Notes: generated from the sequence alone by a model not told the origin. 7,704 nt of DNA from SVMC01 sp045601345 (GCA_045601345.1 JAZRZL010000088.1:1-7704); one strand, 5' to 3'. Shown: positions 1 through 6,616, counted from the first letter of the stretch. A program made the numbers and translations.

Positions 1-1053
1 GCTGAACACGCTTCCATCACCGTATTCGATTCTCAGGCAGAAGACAGCCAGAAGACGGAAAATGCCAAGACCGCCTATGTCAGAAACGGCGATACCGGCG
101 AAATCGACATTTCCGGTGACGGCCAGTTGAACTTCATTATAGTGCCCGAAGACGGCTACACGATTGCAGATGTTTCCGTCGCACCGGCCAACTACAAGAA
201 CATCAAGGATTCGACGGAAACCGGCGTTGAAAACGGCTACCGTATTACCAAGGTCACCGGCAACATCACCGTTACCGTTTATGTTGTCAAGGAAGACTGC
301 GTGCATGATTACAAGGCCGTTGTGACCGCCCCCACCTGTACCGACGAGGGCTATACCACCTACACCTGCACCAAGTGCGGCAGCAGCTATGTAGCTGACG
401 AGGTTGCCGCGCTGGGTCACAGCTACGAAAACGGCATTTGCACCCGCTGCGGTGCCGAAGACCCCGACTATAAGAAGCCCTGCGATGGTGGCGTAGACTG
501 CCCGAGCAAGGACTTCACCGATATGCCGAAACCCACCAACTGGGCACACGAAGGCATTGACTACTGCGTGAAGAACGGCCTCATGAACGGTATTGATGCC
601 ACCACCTTCCGTCCCAATGGTTCTCTGACCCGCGGCCAGCTGGTCACCATTCTCTATCGTATCGCCGGTCAGCCCACAGTGACCTTTGAGAAGATCTTCA
701 CCGATGTGGCAGAGAGCAGATACTATGCCAAGGCTGTCATCTGGGCAGCCAAGAACGGCATTGTCAACGGTTATTCCGATGGCACCTTCCTCCCGGAGCG
801 TGAAATCAGCCGTGAACAGATTGCCACGATCCTCTATCGCTATGAAAATGCGTCTGCTGCCACCGGCACTCTGGACTTCCCCGACAGCGCAGAGGTTGGT
901 AATTATGCCAAGGATGCCATGCTGTGGGCAACCCAGAACGGCCTCATCAATGGCGTAAATACCAATGGTGTAAGCTATCTCAAGCCCAAGGCCAACGCCA
1001 CCCGTGCCCAGATTGCCTCCATTATCATGCGCTATTGCGAACGTCAAAAATAA
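1..1053 (+). CDS. SLH-domain surface protein, 3' part (5' end outside window)
   Basis: The frame is open from base 1 to the TAA at 1051-1053, so this is the C-terminal 350 residues of a longer secreted protein; the TTG at 127 is only an internal codon. Window residues about 1-98 are a beta-rich segment resembling bacterial InlB B-like or Flg_new repeats (motifs PEDGYTIADVSV and GNITVTVYV). Residues about 100-155 form a Cys-rich segment with two CxxC knuckles (CTKC at 123-126, CTRC at 147-150) and HDY/HSY motifs, as often seen in surface proteins of gut Clostridia. Three SLH domains end the protein, at about 172-222, 233-283 and 293-347, each with an FxD(M/V/S) start and a late TRGQ, SREQ or TRAQ motif. 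SLH domains bind pyruvylated secondary wall polymer, so the protein should be held non-covalently on the cell wall. What its missing N-terminal part does cannot be told from here. Confidence 0.93.
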   Translation, partial: AEHASITVFDSQAEDSQKTENAKTAYVRNGDTGEIDISGDGQLNFIIVPEDGYTIADVSVAPANYKNIKDSTETGVENGYRITKVTGNITVTVYVVKEDCVHDYKAVVTAPTCTDEGYTTYTCTKCGSSYVADEVAALGHSYENGICTRCGAEDPDYKKPCDGGVDCPSKDFTDMPKPTNWAHEGIDYCVKNGLMNGIDATTFRPNGSLTRGQLVTILYRIAGQPTVTFEKIFTDVAESRYYAKAVIWAAKNGIVNGYSDGTFLPEREISREQIATILYRYENASAATGTLDFPDSAEVGNYAKDAMLWATQNGLINGVNTNGVSYLKPKANATRAQIASIIMRYCERQK

Positions 1054-1067
1054 ATTCAAAATGTGAG

Positions 1068-1110
1068 CAGCGGCACACTGTCCATCCCTGGTCAGTGTGC
1101 CGCTGGCTTT
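1068..1110 (+). terminator. Probable Rho-independent terminator of the SLH gene
   Basis: A perfect 13-bp inverted repeat (1068-1080 with 1093-1105, arm CAGCGGCACACTG) encloses a 12-base loop and is followed by GCTTTTGG. It begins 14 bases after the SLH stop codon. The stem is strong but the T tract is short, so termination may be incomplete. Confidence 0.7.
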
Positions 1111-1178
1111 TGGTTCAAGCTTGAGATAGCTGGGAACTTGGTGTTCAGGTTAACGTATATTCCATAAAGTATGAGAAA

Positions 1179-1217
1179 TATTCACAGAAAATGCACAAGA
1201 AATTCCGACAGAAAATG
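1179..1217 (+). promoter_or_regulatory. Paired ACAGAAAATG repeats upstream of liv promoter (possible regulator site)
   Basis: The 10-mer ACAGAAAATG occurs at 1184-1193 and again at 1208-1217, 24 bases apart, each preceded by ATTC or ATTCCG. The first copy with its upstream bases (1179-1193) matches 11 of 15 positions of the published CodY box AATTTTCWGAAAATT; the second matches only about 8. They lie 22-60 bases upstream of the -35 hexamer, where an activator or a nutrient-responsive regulator could bind. That role is inferred from position and repetition only, and AT-rich DNA gives chance matches. Confidence 0.3.
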
Positions 1218-1238
1218 GGAAAAATTGTGAAATAGCTC

Positions 1239-1267
1239 TTGAAATCGAGAAAAAAATACTGTATAAT
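1239..1267 (+). promoter_or_regulatory. SigA-type promoter of the liv operon
   Basis: TTGAAA (1239-1244) and TATAAT (1262-1267) are separated by exactly 17 bases. This is a 5/6 -35 box and a perfect -10 box, in AT-rich DNA about 95 bases before livJ. The predicted start is near 1274, giving a leader of about 90 bases. No better promoter is seen between the SLH terminator and livJ. Confidence 0.85.
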
Positions 1268-1293
1268 GGGCAAGTGCAAAGGTTTGCGTCGTG

Positions 1294-1323
1294 TACAATT
1301 GTCTTTAGTACAAAGACATTGTA
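1294..1323 (+). promoter_or_regulatory. Bulged hairpin in the livJ leader
   Basis: TACAAT (1294-1299) pairs with ATTGTA (1318-1323) and GTCTTT (1301-1306) with AAAGAC (1312-1317), leaving one bulged T at 1300 and a five-base loop AGTAC. It sits about 20 bases from the predicted transcript start and 27 bases before the ribosome site. No T run follows, so it is not a terminator. It could protect the 5' end of the mRNA or, as DNA, act as an operator. The inverted repeat is certain; its role is not. Confidence 0.45.
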
Positions 1324-1362
1324 GGGCAATCCTTCGATTATGAAATTCTGGAGGAAACTGAA

Positions 1363-2538
1363 ATGAAAAAACTGATCTCTCTGCTCCTGGTTGGAGCACT
1401 TCTTTGTTGTATGTTCTGCGGCTGTGCAGCCAAGACCAATACCGGCTCCGGCGACACCATTAAGATCGGTGTCTATGAGCCGCAGTCCGGCGACAATGGC
1501 GCAGGCGGCAAGCAGGAAATCCTCGGTATGCAGTATGCCAACGCCATGACCCCCACCGTGGAAGTCGGCGGCAAGACCTATAACGTCGAGCTGGTTTATG
1601 CCGATAACGAGTCTTCCAACGATAAGGCCGTTTCCGCAGCCACCACCCTCATCTCCGCAGGCTGCTCCGTGATCCTCGGCTCCTACGGCTCCGGTGTCTC
1701 TATCTCTGCTTCTGATACCTTTGCCAATGCCGGCATCCCCGCCATCGGCGTGACCTGCACCAACCCGCAGGTCACCGAGGGCAATGATCACTACTTCCGT
1801 ATTTGCTTCCTTGATCCCTTCCAGGGCACCGTCCTTGCTAACTTTGCAAAGGAAAAGCTGGGCGCTTCCACCGTCTACTGCTTGGGTCAGCTGGGCAATG
1901 ACTACGACCAGGGTCTGCTCAATTATTTCTCCAAGGCCGCCGAAGAGCTGGGCATGAAGGTCATTCGTGCCGAATTCCCCGAGAACAACTCTGACTTCAC
2001 CTCTTACCTGACCACCGCCAGCAACGAGGGTGTCGATGTCATCTTTGCTCCCTGCTCCACCAGCTATGCACAGCTCATCGTTGAACAGTGTGCTTCTCAG
2101 GGTTTGGAAATCCCCCTGCTCGCAGGTGATACTTGGGACTCCAACGTGATCCTCAATGCCGCGCAGGGCAAGAATTCCCAGATTTACGTCTCTACCTTCT
2201 ATGCAGAAGGCGGCAATGAAGAATTTGAAGCCGGCATCAAGAAATGGATCAACGGTGATGCGACCAATAAGGCCAACAATGGCGGCGATGACAGAGTCGC
2301 TGCTGTCACCGTTATGGGCTACGATGCTTACTACACCGCATTGGAAGCTCTGAAGGCTGCCGGTTCTGCCGATCCCGCTGCTGTCAAGGCTGCACTGCCC
2401 GATGTAACCTATACTGGTATTTCCGGCGCCATTGCCTTTAATGAAATCGGCGATGCTGACCGCGATACCGCCTATATCAAGACTGCAAACACCGAAACCG
2501 GACTGTGGGACTTCGTTGCAGTTCAGGGTATCAACTAA
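1363..2538 (+). CDS. livJ: Branched-chain amino acid ABC transporter, substrate-binding lipoprotein (LivJ-like)
   Basis: This 391-residue protein captures the ligand outside the membrane and delivers it to the LivHM channel. Residues 1-20 are a lipoprotein signal peptide (MKK, hydrophobic core) and the likely lipidated residue is Cys21 in the context FCGC, a slightly off-consensus lipobox. The mature part is a type I periplasmic-binding fold (Peripla_BP_6): the first strand IKIGVYEPQSG is at 33-43, the ligand-site type segment GSYGSGVSISASD at 106-118, and AIGVTCTNP at 127-135 follows. Length is normal for the family. The ATG at 1363 is preceded by GGAGG (1350-1354) with 8 bases between. It is the first gene of a five-gene liv operon driven by the promoter at 1239-1267. 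Family members bind Leu/Ile/Val, but relatives carry other amino acids, urea or amides, so the exact ligand is inferred from the operon only. Confidence 0.92.
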   Translation: MKKLISLLLVGALLCCMFCGCAAKTNTGSGDTIKIGVYEPQSGDNGAGGKQEILGMQYANAMTPTVEVGGKTYNVELVYADNESSNDKAVSAATTLISAGCSVILGSYGSGVSISASDTFANAGIPAIGVTCTNPQVTEGNDHYFRICFLDPFQGTVLANFAKEKLGASTVYCLGQLGNDYDQGLLNYFSKAAEELGMKVIRAEFPENNSDFTSYLTTASNEGVDVIFAPCSTSYAQLIVEQCASQGLEIPLLAGDTWDSNVILNAAQGKNSQIYVSTFYAEGGNEEFEAGIKKWINGDATNKANNGGDDRVAAVTVMGYDAYYTALEALKAAGSADPAAVKAALPDVTYTGISGAIAFNEIGDADRDTAYIKTANTETGLWDFVAVQGIN

Positions 2539-2558
2539 TCAACAAACCGTCCAAATCG

Positions 2559-2583
2559 CCTCCGGCGGCTATGCCGCCGGAGG
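2559..2583 (+). other. Intercistronic GC-rich hairpin after livJ
   Basis: CCTCCGGCGGC (2559-2569) and GCCGCCGGAGG (2573-2583) form a perfect 11-bp stem with a three-base loop, 20 bases after the livJ stop. The following bases ACTTTCAAATTTT hold no continuous T run, so full termination is unlikely. A hairpin here would block 3' exonucleases and raise livJ mRNA above the downstream genes, or act as a leaky terminator. Confidence 0.65.
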
Positions 2584-2594
2584 ACTTTCAAATT

Positions 2595-2652
2595 TTGGAG
2601 CGTATCCATCTGCTTTTCGTGGCCGGATGGAAAACAGATGGATGCGTTCCAA
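2595..2652 (+). other. Long 18-bp hairpin just before livH
   Basis: Bases 2595-2612 pair with 2635-2652 over 18 positions with two G-U pairs and no bulge. Within the 22-base loop, TTTT (2614-2617) can further pair with AAAA (2631-2634). The stem ends 6 bases before the livH ribosome site AAGGAGG (2659-2665). It follows the 2559-2583 hairpin by 11 bases, so the whole livJ-livH spacer is structured. Likely roles are mRNA stabilisation, an RNase cleavage site or control of livH translation; this is inference. Confidence 0.6.
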
Positions 2653-2675
2653 TCTCATAAGGAGGTTCTTCCCCG

Positions 2676-3563
2676 ATGTCAGCATTCCTGCAAGTGAATT
2701 TGCCGTATATCCTTGCCGGTATCTCCGTAGGCGGCCAGTATGCGCTGATTGCCATCGGCTATACCATGGTTTACGGTATCCTTCGCCTGATTAACTTTGC
2801 CCACGGCGATGTTTTTATGGTCGCGGGTCTTGTGATGGTCTATACCACTGCATCTTTGCCTATTTACATCTCAATCCCCATTGTATTAGTTGCAACTGTA
2901 GTACTTGGCTTGATTATTGAGCGCGTGGCCTATAAGCCGCTGCGTTCTGCGCCGCGTATGTCGGTTATGATTTCCGCCATCGGTGTGAGCTATCTGCTGC
3001 AAAACTGCGCCCTGTATTTTACCGGCGGTCTGCCGCAGGTGTATCCCGAGATCCCGTTCCTCTCAAAGTCGATCACTATCTTTGGAGCTACGACCAAGTG
3101 GGTCACGCTGATTACACCGATTCTGACCATCGTTCTGGTTATTTTACTGGTACTGCTCATCAACCACACCAAGATCGGTATGGCCATGCGTGCGGTCTCC
3201 AAGGACTTTGAGACCAGCCAGCTCATGGGCATCCGCATCAATTCCGTTATTTCCGTTACCTTCGCCATTGGCTGCTTCCTTGCTGCGGTCGGCTCCCTGC
3301 TTTACTTCACCAATTATCCCTCCGTTATCCCCACCTCCGGCGCTATGCCCGGTCTGAAGGCGTTTGTAGCGGCGGTATTTGGCGGCATTGGCTCCATCCC
3401 CGGCGCGGTGATTGGTGCGTTTATCATCGGCATCTGTGAAAACATTATCAAGGGCATTGGCTGGACAACCTTCTCCGATGCATTCACCTTTGTCCTGCTG
3501 ATCGTCATTCTGTTGGTCAAGCCCACTGGTATTTTCGGTGAGAAGGCCACGGATAAGGTATGA
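2676..3563 (+). CDS. livH: Branched-chain amino acid ABC transporter permease LivH
   Basis: This 295-residue integral membrane protein is one half of the channel through which the ligand delivered by LivJ crosses the membrane. Several hydrophobic segments span about residues 10-35, 44-80, 97-115, 145-163, 190-212, 226-258 and 268-282. LivH-type motifs are visible: LINFAHGD at 38-45, ERVAYKPLRSAPR at 82-94, and the ATPase-contact loop MRAVSKDFETSQLMGI at 171-186. The segment FVAAVFGGIGSIPGAVIG at 230-247 is also family-typical. The ATG at 2676 has AAGGAGG (2659-2665) with 10 bases between. Its stop lies 10 bases before the livM start, which suggests coupled translation. Confidence 0.94.
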   Translation: MSAFLQVNLPYILAGISVGGQYALIAIGYTMVYGILRLINFAHGDVFMVAGLVMVYTTASLPIYISIPIVLVATVVLGLIIERVAYKPLRSAPRMSVMISAIGVSYLLQNCALYFTGGLPQVYPEIPFLSKSITIFGATTKWVTLITPILTIVLVILLVLLINHTKIGMAMRAVSKDFETSQLMGIRINSVISVTFAIGCFLAAVGSLLYFTNYPSVIPTSGAMPGLKAFVAAVFGGIGSIPGAVIGAFIIGICENIIKGIGWTTFSDAFTFVLLIVILLVKPTGIFGEKATDKV

Positions 3564-3573
3564 GGTGGCTGCT

Positions 3574-4755
3574 ATGGAAAAAACTATGAAGCAAAACAAG
3601 GTAAATTATCTGCCGGCCATTCTTGCACTGTGCGCCCTGTACATCGTGCTTTTGCTGCTGGATAATGTGCTCCCTGCAAATTCCATCACCCTGATGCTCA
3701 TTCCTGTGCTCCGCAAGGGCGCGATTTACTCCCTTGTGTGCGTTTCTATGAATCTGCTCAACGGCTTTACCGGCCTGTTCAGTCTGGGTCAGGCGGGCTT
3801 TATGCTCATCGGTGCCTATGCCTATGCGATGTTTTCCATTCCCGCTGCCCAGCATGAGGCCGTCTACCAGTATTTTGACGGCGGCATCATCCGCTTCTCC
3901 ATCCCTGAGCTTCTCTCTCATGTGCTGGGGCAGAATGCGGGCAGCTTTGTCGGTGCGATTATCTGCATCATCATTGCTGGCCTGTTTGCTGCCGGCTTTG
4001 CCGCACTCATCGGCATTCCCGTACTGCGCCTGAAGAGTGACTATCTTGCCATTGCAACGCTGGGCTTTGCCGAAATTCTCCGCGCCTTCTTCCAGTGGGA
4101 CAAGCTGGGCAGAATAACCAACGGCTCCAATCTGCTGAGAAAGTACACCAACTTTGCAGACATGAAGATTTCCTTTGGCACGTTTACCCTCAAGCTTGAG
4201 AGCCTGTTCCCCTTCCTGATTGCGACACTGTCGATCCTGTTCATTGTGCTTCTGATCAATTCCACCTATGGCCGTGCCTTTAAGGCCATTCGTGATGATG
4301 AGGTTGCGGCAGAGGCCATGGGCATTAACCTGTTCCGCCATAAGATGCAGGCCTTTGTGGTATCGAGCTTCTTTGCTGGTGTCGGCGGCGCATTGCTTGC
4401 CATGTTCCAGACCACTGTACAGGCCGCTCCCTTCAAGACGGCGATGACCTATGAGATTCTGCTCATGGTGGTCATTGGCGGTATCGGCTCTATCTCCGGC
4501 AGCTGCATGGCAGCGTTCCTCTATATCGCCTGCTCGGAATGGTGGCTGCGCTTCCTCGACAGCGGCTCCATGTTCGGCATTTCCGTACCCTTCTTCCGCG
4601 ATGGCTTCCGCAAGGTGGTCTTCTCTGTCATTATCATGATTATTGTGCTGTTCTTCAGCCGCGGCATCATGGGCGATAAAGAGCTGTCCTTCTCTGGACT
4701 TATGAAACGAAAGAAGCAAAAGAGTGAAGAAAAGGAGGCGGAAAACCATGGCTGA
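3574..4755 (+). CDS. livM: Branched-chain amino acid ABC transporter permease LivM
   Basis: This 393-residue protein is the second membrane subunit, pairing with LivH. I chose the ATG at 3574 over an upstream in-frame GTG (3538) because GAGGTGG (3562-3568) lies just before it and the GTG would run into livH; a second ATG at 3586 is possible. Family motifs are NGFTGLFSLGQAGFMLIGAY at 63-82, RLKSDYLAIATLGFAEI at 152-168, the ATPase-coupling loop GRAFKAIRDDEVAAEAMG at 233-250, and IGGIGSISG at 301-309. The C-terminus is a charged cytoplasmic tail rich in Lys and Glu (377-390). The last 8 bases overlap the start of livG, and the livG ribosome site lies inside livM. Confidence 0.93.
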   Translation: MEKTMKQNKVNYLPAILALCALYIVLLLLDNVLPANSITLMLIPVLRKGAIYSLVCVSMNLLNGFTGLFSLGQAGFMLIGAYAYAMFSIPAAQHEAVYQYFDGGIIRFSIPELLSHVLGQNAGSFVGAIICIIIAGLFAAGFAALIGIPVLRLKSDYLAIATLGFAEILRAFFQWDKLGRITNGSNLLRKYTNFADMKISFGTFTLKLESLFPFLIATLSILFIVLLINSTYGRAFKAIRDDEVAAEAMGINLFRHKMQAFVVSSFFAGVGGALLAMFQTTVQAAPFKTAMTYEILLMVVIGGIGSISGSCMAAFLYIACSEWWLRFLDSGSMFGISVPFFRDGFRKVVFSVIIMIIVLFFSRGIMGDKELSFSGLMKRKKQKSEEKEAENHG

Positions 4756-5590
4756 AAATGTCCTAAGACTTGAAAATGTAACCATGCAGTTTGGCGGCGT
4801 GATTGCAGTCAACAACCTCTCCATGGAGATCCATCGCGGCGAAATTGTAGCCCTCATTGGGCCCAACGGCGCGGGCAAAACCACAGCCTTCAATGCCATC
4901 ACCGGCGTGTATGAGCCGACCACCGGCGCGGTTTTCTTCCATGACCGTCTTCTTGTCAGCAATTACCCGCAAGGCAAGATGAAGAAGCTGTATGCGGGCG
5001 AGAATTTTGGCACCTATACCCATGCGGTCAGCCATACGCCCGACTATATTACCTCTCTGGGTATCGCCCGTACCTTCCAGAATATTCGCCTGTTTAAATC
5101 CATGACGGTGTTTGAAAATGTTCTCACCGCCATGCATCTGCGCAAAACCAGCAATCTTTTCTCCGCTGCCTTCCGTGCCAATCGGAAAGAAGAGGCCAAA
5201 ATGCGCAGTGATGCCGAAGAACTGCTGAAAATTGTCGATTTGTACGATGTCAAGGACGAAATGGCCACGTCGCTGCCTTATGGCAAGCAGCGCAAGCTGG
5301 AAATTGCCCGTGCGCTGGCAACCCAGCCGACCCTCCTGCTTCTGGACGAACCGGCAGCCGGTATGAATCCGCAGGAGACCGAAGAGCTGACGGCCTTTAT
5401 CCGCTGGATCCGTAAAAAATTTGATCTGACCATTTTCCTGATTGAGCACCATATGAACCTTGTTATGGACATTTCCGACCGCATCTATGTCATTGACTTC
5501 GGCAAGAAGATTGCCGAGGGCGTACCTGCGGAAATTCAGAAGAATCAAAAGGTCATTGACGCATATCTGGGGGTGGACGAAGATGAGTAA
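4748..5590 (+). CDS. livG: Branched-chain amino acid ABC transporter ATP-binding protein LivG
   Basis: This 280-residue cytoplasmic ATPase forms the motor of the importer together with LivF. Walker A is GPNGAGKTT (38-46), the Q-loop Gln111 lies in ARTFQNIRLF, the signature is LPYGKQ (176-181), Walker B is LLLLDEP (196-202), and the H-loop His234 is in LIEHHM. The C-terminal DAYLG (271-275) is the usual end of the LivG-specific tail. The ATG at 4748 is chosen because GGAGG (4734-4738) stands 9 bases before it; the in-frame ATG at 4724 would add a Lys/Arg-rich stretch with no such site. It is about 25 residues longer than E. coli LivG as I recall it. The extra length lies between about residues 66 and 100, just before the Q-loop. 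It overlaps livM and livF by 8 bases each. Confidence 0.94.
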   Translation: MAENVLRLENVTMQFGGVIAVNNLSMEIHRGEIVALIGPNGAGKTTAFNAITGVYEPTTGAVFFHDRLLVSNYPQGKMKKLYAGENFGTYTHAVSHTPDYITSLGIARTFQNIRLFKSMTVFENVLTAMHLRKTSNLFSAAFRANRKEEAKMRSDAEELLKIVDLYDVKDEMATSLPYGKQRKLEIARALATQPTLLLLDEPAAGMNPQETEELTAFIRWIRKKFDLTIFLIEHHMNLVMDISDRIYVIDFGKKIAEGVPAEIQKNQKVIDAYLGVDEDE

Positions 5591-6296
5591 TATTCTGGAA
5601 ATTCGGAATCTGGTGGTTTCCTACGGCGGCATTGAAGCGGTCAAGGGAATTGATCTGGATATTGAAAAAGGAAAAATTGTGACCCTCATTGGTGCCAACG
5701 GTGCGGGCAAATCCACTACCATGAAGACCATCTCCGGCATTGTCAAGCCGAAAACAGCCTCCATCCTGTTTGAAGGCAAGGAAATTGTCGGCATGACCCC
5801 TGACCAGATCGTGTCTCTGGGCATTATCATGGTGCCGGAAGGGCGCAGAGTTTTCCCCAACCTGACAGTCAAAGAGAATCTGCGCATTGGCGGGTATCTC
5901 CGCAAGGATGATCTGCGAGAGGATTTAAACAATGTCTATGAACTGTTCCCCCGCCTGAAGGAGCGCGAATGGCAGCTGGCCGGTACACTCTCCGGCGGCG
6001 AACAGCAGATGTTAGCTGTTGGCAGAGCGCTGATGGCAAAGCCGAAGCTAATCATGATGGACGAGCCTTCTCTGGGTCTTGCTCCGCTGGTTGTGAAGGG
6101 GATCTTTGACATTATCCGCACGATTAACCAGAACGGCATTACGGTTCTGCTCAACGAGCAGAACGCTAACATGGCGCTCAAAACGGCTCATTGGGGCTAC
6201 GTCATGGAGACCGGACGCATCACCATGGAGGGTACCGGCATGGAACTGTATGAAAACGATCAAATCAAGGAAGCTTACCTCGGTAAATCCAAATAA
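5583..6296 (+). CDS. livF: Branched-chain amino acid ABC transporter ATP-binding protein LivF
   Basis: This 237-residue ATPase is the partner of LivG. Walker A is GANGAGKST (37-45), the family block VPEGRRVFPNLTV is at 84-96, the signature is LSGGEQQ (136-142), and Walker B is LIMMDEPSLGLAP (156-168). Gln193 replaces the usual H-loop His, which is normal for LivF. The residue two before it, Asn191, stands where Val is common (LLVEQN). The frame runs upstream to 5460, but the start at ATG 5583 fits the family N-terminus and follows GGGGGTGG (5569-5576) by 6 bases. Translation is probably coupled to livG through the 8-base overlap. It is the last gene of the operon; the next plus-strand hairpin is at 6416-6460. 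Confidence 0.94.
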   Translation: MSNILEIRNLVVSYGGIEAVKGIDLDIEKGKIVTLIGANGAGKSTTMKTISGIVKPKTASILFEGKEIVGMTPDQIVSLGIIMVPEGRRVFPNLTVKENLRIGGYLRKDDLREDLNNVYELFPRLKEREWQLAGTLSGGEQQMLAVGRALMAKPKLIMMDEPSLGLAPLVVKGIFDIIRTINQNGITVLLNEQNANMALKTAHWGYVMETGRITMEGTGMELYENDQIKEAYLGKSK

Positions 6297-6415
6297 CAGC
6301 CCCATTTAGGGCATCTCTATTTATTCTGCGTGAGGCGAGCTGCGAGGGATGTTTCTGTCAGATGCAATAAAAATCGCAGGGAATACTTCCAGAATATAAA
6401 GTTACGGATAAACAA

Positions 6416-6460
6416 AGACGAGCACTGTCGAATCACAAAGATTTCTGACAGTGCTCGTTT
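6416..6460. terminator. Hairpin between convergent liv operon and tRNA cluster (probable bidirectional terminator)
   Basis: CGAGCACTGTC (6419-6429) and GACAGTGCTCG (6447-6457) pair perfectly, and the stem extends outward to 6416/6460. A small inner stem AATC/GATT adds structure. On the minus strand it lies 2 bases after tRNA-Lys and is followed by TCTTTGTTTA, a usable T tract. On the plus strand only TTTA follows. It most likely ends the tRNA transcript and may also end the liv transcript. The 119 bases between livF and this hairpin (6297-6415) hold no gene I can support. Confidence 0.7.
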
Positions 6461-6461
6461 A

Positions 6462-6537
6462 TGGTGACCCGCTGGAGATTCGAACTCCAGACCCACTGCT
6501 TAAAAGGCAGTTGCTCTACCTACTGAGCTAGCGGGTC
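6462..6537 (-). tRNA. tRNA-Lys (anticodon TTT)
   Basis: Read on the minus strand, a 76-base cloverleaf folds completely: acceptor GACCCGC/GCGGGTC, D arm GCTC/GAGC, anticodon arm ACTGC-CTTTTAA-GCAGT, T arm TGGAG-TTCGAAT-CTCCA, discriminator A and encoded CCA. The anticodon TTT reads AAA/AAG. It is the last gene of the minus-strand tRNA operon, only 4 bases after tRNA-Gln. Confidence 0.97.
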
Positions 6538-6541
6538 ATTT

Positions 6542-6616
6542 TGGCAGGGATGGCAGGATTCGAACCTACGCATACAGGAGTCAAAGTCCTGTGCCTTACC
6601 GCTTGGCGACATCCCC
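6542..6616 (-). tRNA. tRNA-Gln (anticodon TTG)
   Basis: The minus strand gives a 75-base cloverleaf: acceptor GGGGATG/CATCCCT, anticodon arm CAGGA-CTTTGAC-TCCTG, T arm GTAGG-TTCGAAT-CCTGC, discriminator G and CCA. The anticodon is TTG. The first acceptor pair is G1-U72, whereas bacterial tRNA-Gln usually has U1-A72, an element read by the amidotransferase GatCAB. The other six acceptor pairs are Watson-Crick. Confidence 0.96.

Noticed and set aside
1115..1124. Palindrome TCAAGCTTGA after the SLH terminator
   Set aside because: A 10-base palindrome is expected by chance at this scale and has no link to the promoter.
1268..1362. T-box or amino-acid riboswitch in the liv leader
   Set aside because: The leader is only about 90 bases, lacks the T-box sequence and specifier stem, and has no terminator/antiterminator pair.
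1150..1791. Open frame of 213 codons on the minus strand across the liv promoter and livJ
   Set aside because: It overlaps a clear promoter and the livJ signal peptide, and its Gly/Asp-rich product shows no recognisable domain.
3517..4962. Long open frame of 481 codons on the minus strand across livM
   Set aside because: It is the antisense of livM, whose codon bias suppresses stops. Its composition is low-quality (many His, Gln, Ala runs), and livM is firmly identified on the other strand.
6297..6415. Terminator directly after livF
   Set aside because: Only a 4-bp GCCC/GGGC stem and a 6-bp GCATCT/AGATGC pairing are present, without a T tract; both are too weak to call.
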